Source: an uncultured Mucilaginibacter sp. (GTDB taxonomy: Bacteria > Bacteroidota > Bacteroidia > Sphingobacteriales > Sphingobacteriaceae). Taken from it: a stretch of 13,839 nucleotides of DNA. The stretch lies in NCBI GenBank assembly GCA_946479225.1, contig CAMLFI010000025.1, forward strand, positions 1-13,839, in the 5' to 3' direction. Position numbers and translations under genes: made by a program. Below the pieces are notes generated by a model, which did no database searches, was not told where the DNA came from, and saw only the letters and a program-made list of their open reading frames with translations. Positions 9,733 to 13,839 of the stretch are shown here, in pieces (the stretch's first letter is position 1; the number at the start of each line of letters is the position of its first letter).

Positions 9733-11307
9733 ATGAAATCAATTAATAAAATTTTAGTCTTCGCGGTATTTGCAATAGCATTTGCCGGATGCAAAAAGAG
9801 TTTTTTAGACCGTCCGTCAAACTCACAGATCAGCTCTAATAATTTTTACCAAAGCACTGCCGATATGCGGCTGGCTACGGCAAGCTTATATGGCGGGGGG
9901 CAGTGGTTTACGTTCCAGAAAGACGCCATGTTACAATTGGGCGATATATTGAGCGGTAACGCTACATTCCCATGGAATGGCGATATAGTCCAACTTTATA
10001 CCCGTACTGTTACTGCACAAAACCCCATTATATCAAGCGGGTGGTCTGGTTTGTACAACGTTGTAGCGCAATGTAACACAGTTATCGGCGCTATAAAAAA
10101 CGCCGGGCCCTCTGTGTCAACAGCAGATAAAAACGCTGCTATAGCCGAGGCCAGATTTATTCGCGCAGTAGCCTATTATCATTTGGCTATTTATTGGGGT
10201 GCAGTACCTATTATTGAAGATAACGGTAAGCTGCTAGCAGATCCTTTACTTAGCCGTAATGTTGTTAAGGATGTATACAAATTCGTTGCCAGCGATCTTA
10301 CTTATGCAGCGCAAAATCTTCCGAAGGCGGATCAAACCGGGCGTGTAACAACATGGTCTGCTCAGGGAATGTTGGGCAAGGTTTACTTAGCCATGTCTGG
10401 TCTTGGTAAAAGCGGCGGCGTGCGCGACCAGGCTTTGCTTGACAGTGCGAAAAAATACGCCGGCAATGTATGTAAAAACAGCGGTTTGACTTTGTTGCCT
10501 AACTATTACAACCTTTTCAAAGCACAATTTAATGATAATACTGAATCACTATTCTCGCTTCAATGGGCGGCGGGTGTAGGTTACGGAAGTGGTAATACAT
10601 TTGTAACCTTTTCGCCAAGCAATGATATAAACCCGCAAAAAAATGGTGCATGGGTACCCTTGTCACCAAATTACGAGCTATATCAGCTTTATTCTGCACA
10701 GGATTCGGTTAGGCTCAAAGCGAGCATGTTTCTTACCGGTGTACGTTATCCCGAACTGAATTCAGCAGGCGGTGGCTATATCCCAACCGGTGTGTCTATG
10801 AAAAAGCATATAATTGGCAACGAGAAAGATAACAACTCGCCAACCATGGATCTCTGGTCGTCTCCGGAGCATAATGCTATTTTAAGGTTGGCTGATGTGT
10901 ATTTGATATATGCCGAAGCTGTTTTAGGCAACAATGCCTCAACCTCAAACGCCGATGCGCTGATGTACTTTAATGCAGTTAGAGAAAGAGCAGGAGCGGA
11001 AACTGTTACAACGCTGAACTTTGACGCCATATTGAGAGAGCGAAGAGTTGAGCTTGTTTTTGAAGGACAATATTGGGCAGACCTGGTGCGGCTTTCTTAT
11101 TACGATCCGACAAAAGCCGTTAATAATCTTAATAACCAAAAACGGGAGACGTTTACATATGACTTTGCAACAAAGACAGCCACAGTGAATCCAAATTCGG
11201 TTGCACCGGCGTTACCGGCAACCATCAGTTCGTTTACGTTGCCAATTCCGGCATCAGAAATGACGGCTGATCCAAAATTGGCAAATCCACCTGTTCCATA
11301 TTATTAA
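9733..11307 (+). CDS. SusD/RagB-like surface glycan-binding lipoprotein
   Basis: Cell-surface lipoprotein that caps the SusC barrel and binds the incoming glycan; 524 aa, usual for the family. A type II signal peptide ends FAGC with lipidated Cys20, followed by KKSFLDRPSN, a common SusD start. The N-terminal TPR-like region contains EARFIRAVAYYHLAIYWGAV (139-158), a strong SusD signature. The C-terminal RagB/SusD part has LADVYLIYAEA (about 385-395) and RRVELVFEGQYWADLVRL (about 437-454), and the protein ends NPPVPYY. It lies between susC (27 nt) and the SGBP gene (21 nt), so the three are almost certainly co-transcribed. Individual ligand-binding aromatic residues cannot be assigned without a structure. 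Confidence 0.96.
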   Translation: MKSINKILVFAVFAIAFAGCKKSFLDRPSNSQISSNNFYQSTADMRLATASLYGGGQWFTFQKDAMLQLGDILSGNATFPWNGDIVQLYTRTVTAQNPIISSGWSGLYNVVAQCNTVIGAIKNAGPSVSTADKNAAIAEARFIRAVAYYHLAIYWGAVPIIEDNGKLLADPLLSRNVVKDVYKFVASDLTYAAQNLPKADQTGRVTTWSAQGMLGKVYLAMSGLGKSGGVRDQALLDSAKKYAGNVCKNSGLTLLPNYYNLFKAQFNDNTESLFSLQWAAGVGYGSGNTFVTFSPSNDINPQKNGAWVPLSPNYELYQLYSAQDSVRLKASMFLTGVRYPELNSAGGGYIPTGVSMKKHIIGNEKDNNSPTMDLWSSPEHNAILRLADVYLIYAEAVLGNNASTSNADALMYFNAVRERAGAETVTTLNFDAILRERRVELVFEGQYWADLVRLSYYDPTKAVNNLNNQKRETFTYDFATKTATVNPNSVAPALPATISSFTLPIPASEMTADPKLANPPVPYY

Positions 11308-11328
11308 TCAAAATTAAAAAATACTGTT

Positions 11329-12852
11329 ATGAAAAGAAATTCACACATAGGCCTGTATTTTTTGTCAGTTCTTTTTACGGTGGCAGCCTTACTGTCCGCT
11401 TGTAAAAAAGACGTAACAACAAACAGCGCTCCGCCTGCCATTACAAGCGTTAGGCTATATAATCCAACACCTAAGGACACTCTTTTGAGTACCGGTGATC
11501 TTAAAACTGATCCTTCCTGGTCTATTAAATCGGGAAGATATGTGGTTATAATCGGGCAGAATTTGCAAAATGCAACGCAGATCTCAATTAATGGAGTTGC
11601 TGCCAATTTTAACCCTACTTTGTTTGCACCGGGCAGCGCAGTAGTGCAAATACCTAACATGCAGTTTTCAACAATTGATACTGCTAAACTGTATATGCTA
11701 CAGTATACCACAGCAGCGGGTTCTACAACGTTTTCTTTTAAGTTAGGCCCGGAAGCGCCGGTTATTAGTGCCGTATCTGATGTGTTTGCCAACCCCGGCG
11801 ATTCGGTTTATATTTATGGTAGTAATTTGGTTTTAGTTCAAAGCTTCGAATACGGAGGCACTAAAATTAACTCGTTTAAATATAACACCTGGGGAACTGC
11901 TCTTGGTTTTCTGATGCCGGCAGCCACACCCACCAAGCAAATAAAAATAACTACCAAATCTGGCACCGCCGTTAGTGTAATAAATGCTACGCCGACTATT
12001 GCAGCCATTTCTAACGCTAATGCCAACGCTGGTGATTCGGTTTATGTTTATGGTGCTTACCTTAAAACTGTCCAGTCAATTTCTTTTGGCGGTGCTGTTA
12101 TTACAAATTTCATAGAAGGTCCACGTGGCTCTTATGTTAAGTTTCGGGCTCCGGCTTCTAACAGCTACGCTAGTGGACCGGTGACCATTGTTACCAGTTT
12201 TGGAACGGTTTCTACTCCTTATAAAGTAAATACTCAAACCGGCGATAAAGTAGGTCTTTTAGCAGATTTTGAATGGGGTGATAATTTTGGTTATGCCTGG
12301 TGGGGAGATATTAAATTGGCTTTCGGTCCTATCGCCGATTTTAATGGTTCGATGGGAACAAATAATAGTATGCATATCTATTTTGATTCTCCTGCTTTAG
12401 CCGGCGGTGCTAGTTTGTACGCCCCATTGGGTAATTCTAATACGGGTAATCACTGGTTACCTGCAGCAAATATTGCAGATCCTCCATCAAACTGGGCTCT
12501 TCAATTTGAAATAAGTGTGGCTAAGCCCTGGAATGGAGGTACTCTTTATATTAGAACTGATTTTGCAGGTGACAACTATGTTGCGCGTTTAGAGCCATGG
12601 AAAGTTCCTGGTTCAAATACGCCTGTTGCTTTTAAAACGAAAGGTTATCAAACAGTAACTATTCCTTTAAGTGAGTTCAAATCAAAAGTTAACACACTAG
12701 GGGATGGTCAATCAATTACTCAAATAAACCAATTATTAGGGCCTACCGGTGCGAACAGTTATAATATGACCCTTAAAAATTTCAGTACTTCGCCAACTTC
12801 AACTGGCTTCTATATTGCTATTGACAATATTAGGTGTGTGAAACTCAAATAA
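11329..12852 (+). CDS. IPT/TIG-type surface glycan-binding lipoprotein (SGBP-B-like)
   Basis: Non-catalytic surface lipoprotein expected to hold polysaccharide at the cell surface; 507 aa. A type II signal peptide ends LLSAC (lipidated Cys25) followed by KKD. Three Ig-like (IPT/TIG) domains are visible: D1 about 37-143, D2 about 145-222 and D3 about 223-302. D2 and D3 are clear tandem duplicates (NPGDSVYIYG versus NAGDSVYVYG). The C-terminal domain, about 308-507, is rich in aromatics (W316, F320, Y322, W324, W325 near its start) and ends in IAIDNIRCVKLK, like a jelly-roll carbohydrate-binding fold. This layout matches the family of Bacteroides ovatus SGBP-B, whose C-terminal domain binds xyloglucan; the match is from memory of the architecture. 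Position right after susD supports the role. A strong terminator follows 4 nt after the stop. Confidence 0.85.
   Translation: MKRNSHIGLYFLSVLFTVAALLSACKKDVTTNSAPPAITSVRLYNPTPKDTLLSTGDLKTDPSWSIKSGRYVVIIGQNLQNATQISINGVAANFNPTLFAPGSAVVQIPNMQFSTIDTAKLYMLQYTTAAGSTTFSFKLGPEAPVISAVSDVFANPGDSVYIYGSNLVLVQSFEYGGTKINSFKYNTWGTALGFLMPAATPTKQIKITTKSGTAVSVINATPTIAAISNANANAGDSVYVYGAYLKTVQSISFGGAVITNFIEGPRGSYVKFRAPASNSYASGPVTIVTSFGTVSTPYKVNTQTGDKVGLLADFEWGDNFGYAWWGDIKLAFGPIADFNGSMGTNNSMHIYFDSPALAGGASLYAPLGNSNTGNHWLPAANIADPPSNWALQFEISVAKPWNGGTLYIRTDFAGDNYVARLEPWKVPGSNTPVAFKTKGYQTVTIPLSEFKSKVNTLGDGQSITQINQLLGPTGANSYNMTLKNFSTSPTSTGFYIAIDNIRCVKLK
11788..12054 (+). repeat. Tandem duplication of an Ig-like (IPT/TIG) unit within the SGBP gene
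   Basis: The 33-bp segment at 11788-11820 recurs at 12022-12054 with 29 of 33 bases identical, an offset of 234 bp or 78 codons. The protein units line up over their whole length: PVISAVSDVFANPGDSVYIY in the first and PTIAAISNANANAGDSVYVY in the second, each followed by a Gly-Gly turn and a short beta-rich stretch. This is domain duplication inside one gene. Confidence 0.8.
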
Positions 12853-12855
12853 GCT

Positions 12856-12893
12856 AAAGCCCCACGGCAGCATATCCGTCGTGGGGCTTTTAA
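12856..12893 (+). terminator. Strong intrinsic terminator between the SGBP and GH5 genes
   Basis: AAAGCCCCACG (12856-12866) pairs perfectly with CGTGGGGCTTT (12880-12890), an 11-bp GC-rich stem with a 13-nt loop, followed by a run of T (12888-12891) and AATTA. It starts 4 nt after the SGBP stop codon. The GH5 start codon is only 18 nt downstream, leaving no room for a promoter between them. Confidence 0.85.
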
Positions 12894-12911
12894 TTACCTA
12901 ATTTAAGACGA

Positions 12912-13839
12912 ATGAAAATTAAGTACTCTTTAGTAATATTGATTGCTCTTGCCACAGTTGTGTCCTTATTCTCCTGTAAAAAAACAAAGAATGAGGACCC
13001 GCAACTAACAGTAGATGCATCCACAATAACTTTTACAGCTGATGGAGATGGGGTTACCCATGACATAACCGTTTCAGGTAATGCCGAATGGAGTATCAGC
13101 AATCCTGCTTATTCCTGGTTGCAATTAAGTACAACAACGGGTAAAAGTGGCAACACTGTTATTCATTTAACAACATTATCACAAAATACCACAGGGGCAG
13201 TCCGCTCTGGTATTTTGAATATAACCTCTTCCAACGGCCAGGCAAGAAGGGTGACAGTTTCTCAGGCTCCCACCATATACCCGGGTTATAATACATCGCC
13301 CATAGCGCCAGACATGACCGGTATGAGCAGTAATGCCGTGCAACTTGCGGCAAAAATGAAAACGGGAATGGGAATAAATTTTGGTAATACTATGGAATCA
13401 TACCCAGACGAAGGTGTTTGGGTAAGTAGTAAGATCACCGAATCGTATGTGAAATATGTAAAAAGTTTAGGTTTCAATTCTGTACGGATCCCATGTAGCT
13501 GGGTTTGGGCTCATTTAAGCGACCGGAGTAAGGCAAAAATTGACCCTACATGGCTTGCGCGGGTGAAACAAGTGGTTGGATGGTGTGTGGCTAACGATAT
13601 GTATGTGGTACTGAATGCCCACGGAGATAACGGCTGGCTGGAACGCAGTGTCAATTTGGCAAAGAAAGATTCTATTAATGCAATGGAAAAAGCAATTTGG
13701 GAGCAGATTGCTACAACCATGCGCGATTTTGATGAACACGTTATGTTTGCCGGCACGAATGAACCTTCGGTTGACAATGCCGAGCAGATGGCCATATTGA
13801 ATGGTTATCACGAAACATTCATCAAGGCAGTTCGCTCTA
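12912..13839 (+). CDS. BACON-GH5 family lipoprotein, probable endo-beta-glucanase, 3'-truncated by the window edge
   Basis: The frame runs open from ATG 12912 to the window end (309 full codons). A type II signal peptide ends SLFSC (lipidated Cys22), followed by KK, so it is probably surface-exposed. Residues about 31-120 form a BACON domain (LTVDASTITFTADGDGV, AEWSISN, ending RRVTVSQAP). The GH5 (clan GH-A) catalytic domain starts near 145 with MGINFGNTMES, then GFNSVRIPCSW (Arg192), VVLNAHGDNGWLE (His237) and MFAGTNEPS with the predicted acid/base Glu284 (codon 13761-13763). The nucleophile Glu lies beyond the window. GH5 lipoproteins in this position usually cut the beta-1,4-glucan backbone, and xyloglucan endo-hydrolase (GH5_4) is the natural guess. 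However, AHGD and FAGTNEP differ from the common HHD and FEGMNEP-type motifs, so the subfamily is left open. A terminator lies just upstream. Confidence 0.88.
   Translation, partial: MKIKYSLVILIALATVVSLFSCKKTKNEDPQLTVDASTITFTADGDGVTHDITVSGNAEWSISNPAYSWLQLSTTTGKSGNTVIHLTTLSQNTTGAVRSGILNITSSNGQARRVTVSQAPTIYPGYNTSPIAPDMTGMSSNAVQLAAKMKTGMGINFGNTMESYPDEGVWVSSKITESYVKYVKSLGFNSVRIPCSWVWAHLSDRSKAKIDPTWLARVKQVVGWCVANDMYVVLNAHGDNGWLERSVNLAKKDSINAMEKAIWEQIATTMRDFDEHVMFAGTNEPSVDNAEQMAILNGYHETFIKAVRS

Noticed and set aside
11304..11792. 162-codon open frame on the - strand over the SGBP start
   Set aside because: It overlaps a well-supported lipoprotein signal peptide and Ig domain on the + strand and has no family features.
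13511..13811. Overlapping short - strand frames and a 61-codon + frame at the window end
   Set aside because: All overlap the conserved GH5 catalytic domain, which reads continuously on the + strand from 12912.
1..13839. tRNA, rRNA, CRISPR array, insertion sequence or phage genes
   Set aside because: No cloverleaf-like segment, evenly spaced array with unique spacers, transposase or terminal inverted repeats were seen; almost all the sequence is accounted for by the six PUL genes.

Overview
The window looks like one end of a xyloglucan-type polysaccharide utilization locus (PUL) from a Bacteroidota chromosome. A soil or plant-associated Sphingobacteriia member such as Mucilaginibacter or Pedobacter is the likeliest source; that genus guess is from overall style only. 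The evidence for the phylum is a hybrid two-component system, an adjacent SusC/SusD pair, a BACON domain, AT-rich gene leaders without Shine-Dalgarno sequences, and moderately AT-rich DNA. All six genes lie on the + strand and coding density is high.

Layout: (1) about 1-3284, a hybrid two-component system regulator (HTCS), cut at its 5' end. (2) 3285-3641, the only sizeable gap, holding a helically phased array of related 10-11 bp motifs and a weak candidate promoter. (3) 3642-6491, a secreted GH31 enzyme with an inserted PA14-like domain, probably an alpha-xylosidase. (4) 6526-9705, a SusC-like TonB-dependent transporter. (5) 9733-11307, a SusD-like lipoprotein. (6) 11329-12852, a multi-Ig (IPT/TIG-like) surface glycan-binding lipoprotein (SGBP-B type). 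(7) 12856-12893, a strong intrinsic terminator. (8) 12912-end, a BACON-GH5 endo-glucanase-type lipoprotein, cut at its 3' end.

Inferred working model: the surface GH5 lipoprotein cuts a beta-1,4-glucan backbone. The SGBP and SusD capture the oligosaccharides and SusC imports them with TonB energy. The periplasmic GH31 removes alpha-linked side-chain residues (xylose if the target is xyloglucan). The HTCS senses an oligosaccharide in the periplasm and switches on the operon from the gap in front of GH31. GH31 to SGBP are spaced by 34, 27 and 21 nt and are probably one transcript; the terminator before GH5 suggests that GH5 output is tuned separately or by read-through. Xyloglucan is an inference from the combination of a PA14-type GH31, a GH5 and a three-Ig SGBP, not a proven substrate.

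The gene set is a recognisable known system type rather than a wholly new one. The parts most worth a second look are the phased motif array, the intra-PUL terminator, the atypical GH5 active-site motifs, and the duplicated, possibly mosaic SGBP.
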